A stretch of 64,000 bases of DNA from Variovorax sp. UMC13 (GCF_014170375.1 NZ_LZZW01000031.1:248001-312000); one strand, 5' to 3'. Numbered from the stretch's first letter, positions 25,153 to 34,709 are shown. Made by a program: numbers and translations. Notes: generated by a model not told the origin, from the letters alone.

Positions 25153-25716
25153 CTACGGGGTGCGCACGCGCGCCGGATTGCCCACCACCGTGGCGCCCGC
25201 CGGCACGTCGCGCGTGACCACGCTGCCCGCGCCGATCAGCGCGTCGTCGCCCACGGTCACACCCGGCAGGATGATCGCGCCGCCGCCGATCCAGACGTTG
25301 CGCCCGATGTGGATCGGCCGGCCGAACTCCAGCCCCGAGGCGCGCTCCTGCGGCGAGCGCGGATGGTCGGCCGCGAGGATCTGAACGCCGGGGCCGATCT
25401 GCGTCTTGTCGCCGATCGTGACCTCGACCACGTCCAGGATCACGCAGTTGAAGTTGAGGAACACGCCCTCGCCGACTGTGATGTTGAAGCCGTAGTCGCA
25501 ATGAAAGGGCGGACGGATGCCCGCGCCCTTCCCCACCGAGGCGAAGCGCTCGACCAGCATCCGGTGCCGCTCGGCGCTGGTGCCGCCCAGCGAGGCGTTG
25601 TAGCGCACCAGCCATTCGCGGGTGGCCGCGAGGTCGGCCTGGATCTCGGGGTCGCCGGCGTCGTAGAGATCGCCGGCGAGCATCTTCTGTTTCTGGGTGC
25701 GGGTGTCGGAAGTCAT
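25153..25716 (-). CDS. sugar O-acetyltransferase, Maa/NodL type
   Basis: A 187-residue acetyl-CoA-dependent O-acetyltransferase of the left-handed beta-helix family. It has the maltose-acetyltransferase N-terminal domain (KMLAGDLYDAGDPEIQ), then hexapeptide repeats (ITVGEGVF, VTIGDKTQIGPGVQI, IHIGRNVWIGGGAII, VTVGDDALIGAGSVV). The catalytic His lies in ILAADHPRS, and the C-terminus is the usual VVGNPARV. The natural acceptor sugar is not evident from context. It lies 82 bases from the beta-lactamase gene and is probably independent. Confidence 0.88.
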   Translation of the reverse strand: MTSDTRTQKQKMLAGDLYDAGDPEIQADLAATREWLVRYNASLGGTSAERHRMLVERFASVGKGAGIRPPFHCDYGFNITVGEGVFLNFNCVILDVVEVTIGDKTQIGPGVQILAADHPRSPQERASGLEFGRPIHIGRNVWIGGGAIILPGVTVGDDALIGAGSVVTRDVPAGATVVGNPARVRTP

Positions 25717-25900
25717 GACCTCATTGTGGCCAGCCTCCGCCCTCGTCGCTGTCGGACAAGGGGGCCACATGGGGCGTGGCTCGACGCCGTGACCTCAGGA
25801 CGCCGGAACGCGTGAAGGAACCGTCGCGAGTGCCCGAGCCTGCATCGAGGAGCACCGCAGATGCGGGATCGGGGTGCACAGCAGGTTCATTCACGCGTTC

Positions 25901-28285
25901 TCAGAACTTGTAGTTGAGCGTCGCGAGCACGCCGCGCGGCGCGCCCCAGGCACCGTGGCTGTAGTAGCCGATCTGGCTGTAGTAGCTCTTGTCGAAGACG
26001 TTGTTCACGTTGAGCTGCAGCGACAGGCGCGGATCGAACTGATAGCGCGCCATCAGGTTGACCAGCGCGTAGGCATCCTGCTGTACGCGCTCCTGGCCGT
26101 TGGGACCGTTGGCGATGGTGTAGTTGCTGCTCTGCCAGTTGACGCCGCCGCCCAGCGTCAGCTTGTTCCAGCTGCCGCCCAGGCGATAGGTCGTGAAGAG
26201 CCGCAGCAAGGTGCGCGGCTGGTTGGTGCTGACCGTCGCGTCGAAGGCGTCCTTGGCCGTGTAGTGCGTGAAGCCGCCCGACACGTTCCAGCCCGGCTGC
26301 AGCTCGCCCGAGACGTCGATGTCGATGCCGGTGCTGCGCACGCCTTTCGCGCCGTAATAGGCCTGGTCGAGACCGCCAGGCGTCAGGAAGTCGCCGTCGG
26401 CCTGCGCGAGGTTCTCCTGCTGGATCCTGAACAGCGCGACCGAGGTGTTGAGCCGGCCGTCGTGGAAGCTGTTCTTCACGCCCAGCTCGAAGTTCTTGCC
26501 CATGATCGGGTCGAGGTAGCGCCCGTTGCGATCGCGCGCGTCCTGCGGATTGAAGATGTCGGTGTAGCTCGCGTAGGCAATGGTGCTCTTGGTGATATCG
26601 AAGGTCAGGCCCGCGTAGGGAACGAATTTCTTGTCGTCGCGCAGGTAGTCGACGTTCCGGTCGCGCCAGGTGCTGTAGCGGCCGCCCAGGATCAGGTTCG
26701 TGCGGTCGTTGAGCGAGAAGCGTGCGGCGCCATAGAAGCCGCGTTGCGTGACCTTGCCTTCGTCCAGCGTCCTGTTGGCGCTCCAGTCCGGCTCCGGGTA
26801 GTCGCCGTTCCAGCTGTCGAGGAAGACCACCGGCGCGAGGTTCTGCGCCTGGCGGTAGTCGTAGCGGTACTTCTGCTCGCTGTTGATCAGGCCGAAGGTC
26901 AGCTCGTGCTTGCGGCCCAGCAGTTCGATCGGCCCGCTGAGTTGCGCCGTGACGCTGTCCTGCTCGCGAGCGCCGTTGTAGATGCTGCCGATCGCCCGCA
27001 TGCCCAGGCCGGTGGTGCGATCGGGCCAGCCGATCATGAACAGCAGCTTGGTGTCGAGCGCCTGCTTGCTGTGCGTCAGGCCCAGGTTGACTTTCCAGTC
27101 GTTGTCGAAACGATGCTCGAGCGTGGCGAAGGCGGTCTCGGTGCGCGTGGCCCAGTAGGACCAGTTGGCCGCCGGGGTCGCGGAGCGGTCCCAGTGCGTT
27201 CGGCTGCCGTCGGCGTACCACAGCGGGAAGCCGCCCCACGGCGTGCCCTTGGGATCGTTGTCCTGGTAGTCGGCACCGATGCTCAGCTTGGTCGAGGGCG
27301 TGAGGTCGGCATCCACCACGCCGTAGAAGACCTTCTTCTTCACGTTGTTGAGCTTCACGTAGGAATCGCTGTCCTGGTAGGCCGCCACGATGCGACCGCG
27401 CACCCGGCCGTCGGCCGTGATGGGCGTGCTCAGGTCCACCGAGCCGCGGTAGTTGCTCCACGAGCCCGCGCCCAGCGAGACCTCGCCCGCCAGCACCTTG
27501 CTGTCGGCATGCTTGCGCACCAGGTTGATCGAGGCGGCAGGGTTGCCCGCGCCCGTCAGCAGGCCGGTGGCGCCGCGCACCACCTCCACCCGGTCGTAGA
27601 GCGCGGCATCGAGTTCGCTCTCGCCCGCATACCAGTTCGAAGTGCCGGCCGTGGGAATGCCGTCGTACTGGAAGTTGCCGATCGAGAAACCGCGCGCGTA
27701 GTACGTCATGCGGTTGCCGTCCTGGATGCTGGTCGAGATGCCCGTGGTATTGGCCAGCACGTCGGTCAGGCTCTGCATGCGCTGGTCTTCCATGCGCTGC
27801 TGCGTCACGATGCTGATCGACTGCGGCGTGTCCTTGAGCGCCAGCGCGAGGCCGGTCGCGGCCGCGGTGGCGCGCGTGGTGTACGAGCCCGTGCCCTCGG
27901 TGGTGCCACTGCGATCGGCCTGCGCACTGACCGTGACCGAGGGCAGCGTCGCGTCGGCCGCGCCCGTGGGCAGCGGCTGGACCGTCAGCGTCGTGCCTTC
28001 CACCCGCCCCTGCAGGCCCGAGCCCTGCAGCAGTTCGTTCAAGGCGCTGCGCGGATCGCGCGCGCCCTGGAGGCGGCGCGCCTGCTTGCCCTGCACCTGC
28101 GCGGGCGAAAAGGCGAGCTGCAGGCCGGCCTGGTCGGCCAGCGCCTTGAGCGCGCTCGCCAGCGGCTGGGCGGGAATGTCGAAGGCGACGTTCTGGGCCA
28201 GGGCGGCCTGGAGGGACAGCGCAAAGCCGAGGGCGGCAACGGCGCGTGCCAAGCCGGTGCGGCGGGCCTGGAGTTTCTTCTGCAT
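25901..28285 (-). CDS. TonB-dependent siderophore receptor with signalling (STN) domain
   Basis: A 794-residue outer-membrane receptor of the FecA/FpvA type. A signal peptide (about 1-30) is followed by an STN signalling domain (VAFDIPAQPLASALKALADQ to about residue 83), a plug domain (DTPQSISIVTQQRMEDQRM onwards) and a 22-strand barrel ending in the Phe needed for assembly. The STN domain transmits ligand binding across the periplasm to a FecR-type protein, here the fused regulator just upstream at 28390. The ligand is probably a ferric siderophore. The ATG at 28285 starts directly at the signal peptide; the longer open frame upstream is antisense-free but crosses the 105-base gap and is not used. 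Confidence 0.92.
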   Translation of the reverse strand: MQKKLQARRTGLARAVAALGFALSLQAALAQNVAFDIPAQPLASALKALADQAGLQLAFSPAQVQGKQARRLQGARDPRSALNELLQGSGLQGRVEGTTLTVQPLPTGAADATLPSVTVSAQADRSGTTEGTGSYTTRATAAATGLALALKDTPQSISIVTQQRMEDQRMQSLTDVLANTTGISTSIQDGNRMTYYARGFSIGNFQYDGIPTAGTSNWYAGESELDAALYDRVEVVRGATGLLTGAGNPAASINLVRKHADSKVLAGEVSLGAGSWSNYRGSVDLSTPITADGRVRGRIVAAYQDSDSYVKLNNVKKKVFYGVVDADLTPSTKLSIGADYQDNDPKGTPWGGFPLWYADGSRTHWDRSATPAANWSYWATRTETAFATLEHRFDNDWKVNLGLTHSKQALDTKLLFMIGWPDRTTGLGMRAIGSIYNGAREQDSVTAQLSGPIELLGRKHELTFGLINSEQKYRYDYRQAQNLAPVVFLDSWNGDYPEPDWSANRTLDEGKVTQRGFYGAARFSLNDRTNLILGGRYSTWRDRNVDYLRDDKKFVPYAGLTFDITKSTIAYASYTDIFNPQDARDRNGRYLDPIMGKNFELGVKNSFHDGRLNTSVALFRIQQENLAQADGDFLTPGGLDQAYYGAKGVRSTGIDIDVSGELQPGWNVSGGFTHYTAKDAFDATVSTNQPRTLLRLFTTYRLGGSWNKLTLGGGVNWQSSNYTIANGPNGQERVQQDAYALVNLMARYQFDPRLSLQLNVNNVFDKSYYSQIGYYSHGAWGAPRGVLATLNYKF

Positions 28286-28389
28286 GACGGGGACCTTGGT
28301 TGGTTGTTTCGGGTTCACAACCTGTAAGACCCACGAGGCGAAAAAACGGGGCAGACTTTTTTGTGTGTGAGACGCGTGCGTTGTGGCGG

Positions 28390-29670
28390 CTAGCGGTGCG
28401 CGATGTCGATGCTGCCGTCGGGCTGCCGCTCGACGCGCACCGGCAGCACGCTGGGCAGCGAGGCCAGCCAGCCGTTCGCCTCGGCCACGCGCACCTTGCC
28501 GCTGATCGGCAGCCGCGCGGCCGCGGGCGTGGCGCGCAGCGCCGCGGGCGCATAGCGCGCCACGCGGGCCAGCGCATCGGCCAGGGGCACGGCGTCGAAT
28601 TCGAGCTCGCCCTGGCGCCAGGCGGCCGGGCGGGCGACGCGGGTCAGCACCTGCCCGGCCTCGGAGATCCGCAGGCTCTGGCCGGCGCCGAGTTCGGCGC
28701 TGTGCCCGCCGGCATCGACCCGCACCCGGCCCGACTCGACCTGCACGATCACGCCGCGGCCGCCGTCGATCTCGACGCCGAACCGCGTGCCCAGCACCGT
28801 GACTTCCACACCCAGCGCCTGCACGACGAAGGGCCGCGTCTCGTCGCGCTGCACCGCGAAGAAGGCCGCGCCTTCGTGCAGCCGCGTGAGGCGGCGCGCG
28901 GCCGTGTAGTCGACGTCGAGGCGGCTCTGCGCATCGAGCGTGAGTTCCGAGCCGTCGGGCAGGCTGCGCTGCAGCATGCGGCCCCGCAGCGTCGCCAGCG
29001 TGGCCTGGAAGCGCATCGATTCGCGCTGCAGGTGCTGCCAGACGGCCGTGCCCGTCACGCCCACGGCGAACACGCCCAGCAGCGCGGCCAGCGACCTGCG
29101 GCGGCCGGTGCGCGCGGCGGCAGTCTTGTCCTTGTCCGAGGTGTGACGCCACTGATGCAGCGCCTGCTCGATGCCGCGCGTGGCCTGCGCGATGTCGCGC
29201 TTGACGGTGTCGATCGACAGGCCGAGGCGCGCCGCGATGTCGACCTGCTTCTCGCCGTGCAGGCCGTGCGCGAGGTAGGTGTCGCGCACCCGCGCCGGCA
29301 GGCCGGCCAGCGCGGCCTCGACGCTGGCCACGGCCTGGCGGTACATCGCGCTCTCGGCCACGTCGGGCGCCTGGGCCGGCGCGGCGCCGTCGATCTGCTC
29401 GCGCTCGGCCAGGTAGCCCTGCAGCCAGTTGCCGCGCCGCAGGTGGTTCATCGCCACGTTGTGCGAGACGGTGAACAGATAGGCCCGCGGATCGGCCAGC
29501 GCGGCGTCCGGGTCGGGCGCGCGCTCGGCGATGCGCAACCAGGTGTCGTGCGCCAGGCCGCGCGCGTCCTCCATGCTGCCGGTGCGGCGCGCGATGTAGC
29601 GCACCAGCTCGGCGTAGTGCTGCTCGAAGACGGAAAGAAGAGCGCCGTTCGACGGCGTGGTCGGGTTCAT
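28390..29670 (-). CDS. fused ECF sigma factor/FecR-type transmembrane regulator (IutY-like)
   Basis: A single 426-residue protein. Residues 1-175 are a FecI-type ECF sigma factor: region 2 (LLSVFEQHYAELVRYIARRTG, DARAYLF-like 61-75) and region 4 helix-turn-helix (LPARVRDTYLAHGLHGEKQVDIA, 124-146). A basic linker leads to one membrane helix (193-211), then a periplasmic FecR domain (225-315) and a STN-like end (355-415). The usual cytoplasmic anti-sigma domain of FecR is absent, replaced by the sigma factor itself. Gly294-Thr295 in VLGTRF matches the site where FecR-type proteins self-cleave. P. putida IutY is a known precedent. It should control the receptor gene downstream. Confidence 0.85.
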   Translation of the reverse strand: MNPTTPSNGALLSVFEQHYAELVRYIARRTGSMEDARGLAHDTWLRIAERAPDPDAALADPRAYLFTVSHNVAMNHLRRGNWLQGYLAEREQIDGAAPAQAPDVAESAMYRQAVASVEAALAGLPARVRDTYLAHGLHGEKQVDIAARLGLSIDTVKRDIAQATRGIEQALHQWRHTSDKDKTAAARTGRRRSLAALLGVFAVGVTGTAVWQHLQRESMRFQATLATLRGRMLQRSLPDGSELTLDAQSRLDVDYTAARRLTRLHEGAAFFAVQRDETRPFVVQALGVEVTVLGTRFGVEIDGGRGVIVQVESGRVRVDAGGHSAELGAGQSLRISEAGQVLTRVARPAAWRQGELEFDAVPLADALARVARYAPAALRATPAAARLPISGKVRVAEANGWLASLPSVLPVRVERQPDGSIDIAHR

Positions 29671-29679
29671 GAGGCCAGA

Positions 29680-29709
29680 ATCATAGCCGGTCATGAGAAT
29701 GATTCTCAA
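29680..29709 (-). promoter_or_regulatory. Fur-controlled promoter of the sigma/FecR fusion gene
   Basis: On the minus strand, -35 TTGAGA (29709-29704), an 18-base spacer and -10 TATGAT (29685-29680). The Fur box TGAGAATGATTCTCA (29694-29708), a 7-1-7 inverted repeat, covers the -35 and spacer, so iron-loaded Fur would block polymerase. The start codon at 29670 lies only about ten bases from the -10, so the transcript would have almost no leader. Confidence 0.78.
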
Positions 29710-29751
29710 TAGAAAGCAAGGACTGCAAGACCCGACGCCGGCGCAAGGGCC

Positions 29752-30684
29752 TCAGCGTCCGGCCCGCAGGGGCCGCCGGTCCAGCCGCGCATCCCGCGCG
29801 CTGAACACCTCGACCACCCGGTCCCGGAAGTCCTTCATCACGGCCGAGAAGTAGGCGTTGCGGCGCCAGAACAGGCCGATCTGCAGCGCCCACACCGGGG
29901 CCGGCGCCGGCAGGGCCGCGAGGCCCACGCCGGTGTTCGCGCCCAGCGAATCGGCGGTCATCACGGTCAGCAGGTTGCTGGCGCGCACCAGCGGCGCGAA
30001 CACCGCGGGCGAGGCGTCGGTCTGCAGGAAGGCGGCCGGCATCTCGATGCCGGCGTCGGCGAACATCGAATCGACCCAGGCGCGCAGCGCGATGTTCGAG
30101 GGCGGCAGCGCCCAGGCCTGGGCCGCCATGTCCTGCAGCGTGAAGGGGCGCCGCAGCAGCGGGTGACCCTTGCGCGCGACCACGAAGGACTGCTGCTCGC
30201 CCAGCGGCACGCAGGACAGCGCGGCCGGCGTCTGTGGCTGCACCGCGGCGATCGCGAAGTCGAGCGCGCCGGTCTCGAGCTGGTGCATCAGCACGCCGCT
30301 GAGCTGCACATGGGCCTGGAAGCGCACGGTGCGTGGCGCATTCAGGAACGAGGCCAGCACCGGCGTCACGACCGACTCGACCACGGCGGGCACGGTGCCG
30401 ATGCGCAGCTCGCCCGACTGGCCGGTCTTGAGGTCCTGCACCTCCTGGCGCATGTCGTCGACCATCTGGCCCAGGCGCAGGTTGCGCGCGTACAGCGCCT
30501 GGCCGATGGCGGTGAGCGCCACGCCGCGCGGCGTGCGCTCGAACAGCCGCACGCCCAGCGAGGTCTCGAGCCGCTGGATGGCCTTGGACAGGGCCGGCTG
30601 CGTCACGCCCAGCACGTCGGCCGCGCTGTGCAGGTTGCCCAGTTCGGCCACGATACGGAACGATTGGAGGTCCTTGAGCTGCAT
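29752..30684 (-). CDS. LysR-family regulator
   Basis: A 310-residue LysR-type regulator. The N-terminal winged helix-turn-helix is LQSFRIVAELGNLHSAADVLGVTQPALSKAIQRLE in the usual positions (6-40), followed by the effector-binding domain from about residue 92 (GELRIGTVPAVVES). It diverges from the Bug/AtuA-like pair across 152 bases, the normal arrangement for a regulator of that pair; the co-inducer is unknown. Confidence 0.88.
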   Translation of the reverse strand: MQLKDLQSFRIVAELGNLHSAADVLGVTQPALSKAIQRLETSLGVRLFERTPRGVALTAIGQALYARNLRLGQMVDDMRQEVQDLKTGQSGELRIGTVPAVVESVVTPVLASFLNAPRTVRFQAHVQLSGVLMHQLETGALDFAIAAVQPQTPAALSCVPLGEQQSFVVARKGHPLLRRPFTLQDMAAQAWALPPSNIALRAWVDSMFADAGIEMPAAFLQTDASPAVFAPLVRASNLLTVMTADSLGANTGVGLAALPAPAPVWALQIGLFWRRNAYFSAVMKDFRDRVVEVFSARDARLDRRPLRAGR

Positions 30685-30836
30685 GGCGGAGGGTCGGTGT
30701 CCGATTCCAGATCGTTATCGCAAAACCCCATGATAGGTCTGGCCGCGCGGCCGGTCGATTTCCATAATGGGCCGCACAGCGCGACGCGGCCGGCCTTCTC
30801 CCGGCGCCCCAGACGCTGGCAACGGAGACAACAGAC

Positions 30837-31829
30837 ATGCACAAGACATCCGCCCACCGGGCGCGCGGCGCGCTGCGCCTTGCCGCCCTCGCCGTCCTGG
30901 CCACCGTCGGCATCGGAGGGGCCGGCGCGCAGGAGGCCTACCCGAACCGGCCGATCCGCGTCGTCGTGCCCTACCCGGCCGGCGGCAACACGGACATCAT
31001 CGCGCGCGACGTGATGAAGGAGGTCTCGGCCCGGCTGGGCCAGCCGGTGGTGATCGACAACAAGCCCGGCGCCAACAGCATCCTGGGCACCGACATCGTG
31101 GCCAAGGCCGCGCCCGACGGCTACACCTTGCTGGTGGTGATCGGCGCCTACGCCAACAACGAGGCGCTCTACCGCAGCCTGCCCTACAAGCCGGCCGACC
31201 TCGCGCCCGTCGCGCAGCTCACGCGGACCTCGCTGGTGCTGGTCACGGCGCGCCCGGGCCTGCGCACGCTCGACGACCTGGTGCGCTCGGGCGGCGACGC
31301 CGGCGCGCCGCAGAGCTTCGCCAGCAGCGGCGTGGGCTCGGCCGCGCACCTGCTGGGCGAGCGCTTCGCGCGCACCACCGGCATGAAGGGCACGATGCAC
31401 GTGCCCTACAAGGGCACGGCCGACGCGACCACCGACCTGGTCAGCGGCCGCGTGGGCTTCATGTTCGACGCGATCTCGGCCATGGGCCCGCACATCCGCC
31501 CGGGCAAGCTCACGGCGCTGGCCGTGACCGGGCAGGACCGCTCGCCGCTGCTGCCCGAGGTGCCCAGCCTCAAGGAGCTCGGTCATCCCGAGCTCGTGGC
31601 CTACGCCTGGGCCGGCGTGATGGCGCCGGCACGCACGCCGCCGGCCATCGTTCAGCGGCTGGCCGGCGAGATCGCGAGCGTGATGAGGGGCGCCGAGCTG
31701 CGCACCCGCCTCGCGGCCATCAGCACCGAGCCCGTGGGCAGCACGCCCGCGGAATTCGCGCGCTTCATCGCGCAGGAAGCCAAAGTCAACGGCGACCTGA
31801 TCCGGCAACTGCAGATCTCCCTGGACTGA
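30837..31829 (+). CDS. Bug-family (tripartite tricarboxylate) substrate-binding protein
   Basis: A 330-residue periplasmic binding protein of the Bug/TctC family. A signal peptide (cleavage after GAGA) is followed by YPNRPIRVVVPYPAGGNTDIIAR, then GQPVVIDNKPGAN and GTDIVAKAAPDGYTLL, all family hallmarks. Bug proteins bind carboxylates or related small molecules. No TctA/TctB membrane genes are nearby, so transport would need subunits encoded elsewhere, as is common in Burkholderiales. The AtuA-like gene follows after four bases and probably shares the same transcript. Confidence 0.9.
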   Translation: MHKTSAHRARGALRLAALAVLATVGIGGAGAQEAYPNRPIRVVVPYPAGGNTDIIARDVMKEVSARLGQPVVIDNKPGANSILGTDIVAKAAPDGYTLLVVIGAYANNEALYRSLPYKPADLAPVAQLTRTSLVLVTARPGLRTLDDLVRSGGDAGAPQSFASSGVGSAAHLLGERFARTTGMKGTMHVPYKGTADATTDLVSGRVGFMFDAISAMGPHIRPGKLTALAVTGQDRSPLLPEVPSLKELGHPELVAYAWAGVMAPARTPPAIVQRLAGEIASVMRGAELRTRLAAISTEPVGSTPAEFARFIAQEAKVNGDLIRQLQISLD

Positions 31830-31833
31830 TGCG

Positions 31834-33627
31834 ATGACCCACAAGACCGTGAAGATCGGCGGCGCCTGCGCCTTCATCGGCGACAGCCTGATCGGCCCGC
31901 GCCAGTTCGTCGACGTCGAGGGCATGCAGTACCTGGTGTTCGACTACCTGGCGGAGATGACGCTGTCGAGCTTCGCCCAGGCGCGCAAGGTGAATCCCGC
32001 GCTGGGCTACGCGAGCGACTTCGTCGAGGTCACGCTGCGCGAGATCCTGCCGCGCTGCCTCGAACGCGGCATCCGGCTGGTGGCCAATGCGGGCGGCCTG
32101 AACCCGCGCGGCTGCGCGGCGGCCATCGAGGCGCTGGCGAAGGAAATGGGCTGCGCGCCGCGCGTCGCCTTCATCGAGGGCGACGACAGCCTGGCGCTGC
32201 TGCCCGCGCTGGCGGCCAAGCACACGCCCGACTTCTACACCGGCGAGGCGATGCCCGAGGCCATCGACAGCGCCAACGTCTACCTGGGCGCGCTGCCCAT
32301 CGCACGCGCGCTGGCGCTGGGCGCGGACATCGTGGTCACCGGGCGCATCGTCGACAGCGCCACCACGCTGGGCGTGCTGATCCACGAGTTCGGCTGGAGC
32401 GCCGAGGCCTATGACCGGCTCGCGGCCGGCTCGCTGGCCGGCCATATCCTCGAATGCGGCGCCCAGGCCACGGGCGGCATCTTCACCGACTGGGCCTCGG
32501 TGCCCGACTGGGAGAACATCGGCTACCCGTACGTCGAATGCGATGCCGAGGGCGGCTTCGTGGTCTGCAAGCCCGAAGGCACGGGCGGTTGCGTGACGCC
32601 GGCCACGGTCAGCGAGCAGATCCTCTACGAGGTCGGCGACCCGGCGCGCTACGTGCTGCCCGACGTGGTGTGCGACTTCACCCAGGTGACGGCCGTGGCC
32701 GTGGGCCCCGACCGCGTGCGCGTGACGGGCGCGCGCGGCATGGCGCCGCCGCCGACCTACAAGCTGGCCGCGACCTACCAGCAGGGCTGGCGCTGCACCG
32801 CGCAGGTCTCGGTGTTCGGCGCCGAGGCCGTGGCCAAGGCGCGCCGCACCGGCGATGCGCTGCTGGGCCGCGTGCGCAGGCTGCTGCAGGAGAAGGGGCT
32901 GGGCGATTTCGAACGCGCGGCCGTCACGGTGCTCGGTGCCGAGGACAGCTACGGCCCGCACGCCGCGCCCAGCGTGCTGCGCGAGGCGATCGCGCGCGTC
33001 GCGGTCACGCATGCCCGCAAGGAGGCGCTGGAGATCTTCTCGCGCGAGGCGCGCGCACCGGGCGTGTCCTTCGCGCCCGGCACCACCAGCGGCAGCGCGC
33101 TCACGCTCAATGGCCGCGCCGCGGTCGAGCCGCGCTACCGGCTGTATTCCTGCCTGGTCGCGAAGGAGCGGCTGCCCGCGCCGCGCGTGGTGCTCGGCGA
33201 TCGCCAGGAAAGCGTGCCGATCCCCTGCGGCGGCGCGCCGGTGCCGCCGAGCGCCGCCTCACCGAGCGCCGGGCCGGGCAGCACGCAGTTGATGGCCACG
33301 GCCGCAGCGATGCGCCAGGTGCCGCTGATCGCGCTGGCCTACGGCCGCTCGGGCGACAAGGGCGACACCTCGAACATCGCGGTGATCGCGCGGCGCCCCG
33401 AGGACCTGGACCTGCTGCGCCGCGTGCTCACGCCCGAGCGCGTGCGCGCCTACCTCGCGCACCTGGTGCACGGCGAGGTCACGCGCTACGAAGTGCCGGG
33501 GCTCGGCGCCTTCAACTTCTTCATGACCGAGGCGCTCGACGGCGGTGGCCCCTCCTCGCTGCGGCCCGACCCGATGGGCAAGGGCATGGCGCAGCTGCTG
33601 CTGGGCATGCCGATCCCGATCGACTGA
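31834..33627 (+). CDS. AtuA/DUF1446-family protein
   Basis: A 597-residue cytosolic protein. Residues about 5-450 are the acyclic-terpene-utilisation AtuA/DUF1446 domain (KIGGACAFIGDS, LVANAGGLNPRGCA, DIVVTGRIVDSATTLG). Residues about 490-595 are the separate AtuA-like ferredoxin-fold domain (ALAYGRSGDKGDTSNIAVIA). AtuA is needed for citronellol/geraniol catabolism in Pseudomonas, but this family is much wider and its reaction is not established. Coupled with a Bug binding protein and a LysR gene, it probably belongs to uptake and breakdown of a carboxylate. Confidence 0.85.
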   Translation: MTHKTVKIGGACAFIGDSLIGPRQFVDVEGMQYLVFDYLAEMTLSSFAQARKVNPALGYASDFVEVTLREILPRCLERGIRLVANAGGLNPRGCAAAIEALAKEMGCAPRVAFIEGDDSLALLPALAAKHTPDFYTGEAMPEAIDSANVYLGALPIARALALGADIVVTGRIVDSATTLGVLIHEFGWSAEAYDRLAAGSLAGHILECGAQATGGIFTDWASVPDWENIGYPYVECDAEGGFVVCKPEGTGGCVTPATVSEQILYEVGDPARYVLPDVVCDFTQVTAVAVGPDRVRVTGARGMAPPPTYKLAATYQQGWRCTAQVSVFGAEAVAKARRTGDALLGRVRRLLQEKGLGDFERAAVTVLGAEDSYGPHAAPSVLREAIARVAVTHARKEALEIFSREARAPGVSFAPGTTSGSALTLNGRAAVEPRYRLYSCLVAKERLPAPRVVLGDRQESVPIPCGGAPVPPSAASPSAGPGSTQLMATAAAMRQVPLIALAYGRSGDKGDTSNIAVIARRPEDLDLLRRVLTPERVRAYLAHLVHGEVTRYEVPGLGAFNFFMTEALDGGGPSSLRPDPMGKGMAQLLLGMPIPID

Positions 33628-33633
33628 AACGCG

Positions 33634-34527
33634 TCAGTCCGGCGCGCCGAAGAAGTCGCGCAGCAGCCGGTTGGTCTCTTCGGCGCGCTCGTACTGGACC
33701 CAGTGCCCGGCGCCATCGACCACCACGGCGCGACGCCGCGGATGCCCGGCGGCCAGCCCGGCCACCAGCGGCCGTGGATCGGCCGTGACGTCGTACTCGC
33801 CCCAGACCAGCAGTTGCGGGCCGTCGTGCGTGGCCAGCGCGGCCTGCAGGCCGCCCGCGAGCGAGACGTCCTTGCTGCGGAAGCGCGTGCCGTGGCAGGA
33901 GATGTCGTGGATCGCGAAGGCCAGCGCATCGATCGCGGCGGGGTCGTGCAACATCAGCGCGCCCAGGTTGTGGCGCAGCGCCGCGATCTCCGCTTCGCGG
34001 TCGGGCGCGGCGCGCCAGTTGATCATCTGGACCGTCATGCGGCGCAGCGTGCCGTGGCCGCCACTGCCCATCAACGCGATCCGGCGCACCGCGCCGCGGC
34101 GGGCCGCGAACTGCGCGGCAGTCAGGCCGCCGAAGGAGAAGCCGCCGAGGTCGATCGGCGTGCCGGCGCCGATCAACGCATCGAGCGTGCCGCCCAGCGC
34201 GCGCAGCAGCGGGTCGATCGCGGCTTCGCCCGCGGCGGGTGCGGGCGGCACGCCGGAGTCGTGGAAGCCGGGCATGTCGGGCAGCCACAGCGCGCGCTCG
34301 GCCGACAGCGCCTCGATGTTGCGCAGCCAGTGCATCCAGCTGCCGTGGCCGCCGTGCAGCAGCACCAGCGGCGGCAGCGTCGCACTGTCGGGGCCGAAGC
34401 GGCGCCAGCGCACGCGCACGCCTTCGTGTTCGGCATCGTGGGCGGTGGCGCGCGCATCGATCTGCGCGAGCAGGCGACGCGCGTCGGCGTCGGTGGTGGC
34501 GGTAAGGAAGGAAGGTGCGGAAGTCAC
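33634..34527 (-). CDS. alpha/beta hydrolase
   Basis: A 297-residue alpha/beta-hydrolase-fold enzyme. The oxyanion segment is VLLHGGHGSWMHW, the nucleophile elbow is GGFSFGG with Ser, and Asp lies in VWGEYDVT and His in VDGAGHWVQYE, so the triad is complete. It lacks a signal peptide. It resembles the C-C hydrolase/carboxylesterase group used in ring-fission pathways, but the substrate cannot be read. GTG 34527 is taken as the start. It is convergent with the AtuA-like gene, six bases apart. Confidence 0.82.
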   Translation of the reverse strand: MTSAPSFLTATTDADARRLLAQIDARATAHDAEHEGVRVRWRRFGPDSATLPPLVLLHGGHGSWMHWLRNIEALSAERALWLPDMPGFHDSGVPPAPAAGEAAIDPLLRALGGTLDALIGAGTPIDLGGFSFGGLTAAQFAARRGAVRRIALMGSGGHGTLRRMTVQMINWRAAPDREAEIAALRHNLGALMLHDPAAIDALAFAIHDISCHGTRFRSKDVSLAGGLQAALATHDGPQLLVWGEYDVTADPRPLVAGLAAGHPRRRAVVVDGAGHWVQYERAEETNRLLRDFFGAPD

Positions 34528-34709
34528 CCGACGTATTCTGCCCGCCCCTTCAGACGGCCGCGGATAGCGCGCCCTGGATGCCCGTCGGCTGCTTCTTGTT
34601 GCGGTTTCGACTCGCCAACCGCTCCGGTCGAACGATTTATAAGAAGCGGTCGATGCGGGATTCGAAGCGCTGCGATGTCGGGAGTGCGGCGCCGGGACCT
34701 CTCGGTTTG

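Noticed and set aside
25901..29152. A 1083-residue frame joining the receptor with antisense-frame sequence of the sigma/FecR gene
   Set aside because: The receptor's signal peptide begins at 28285. Upstream sequence in that frame is a different frame of the regulator gene and is Arg/Ala-rich.
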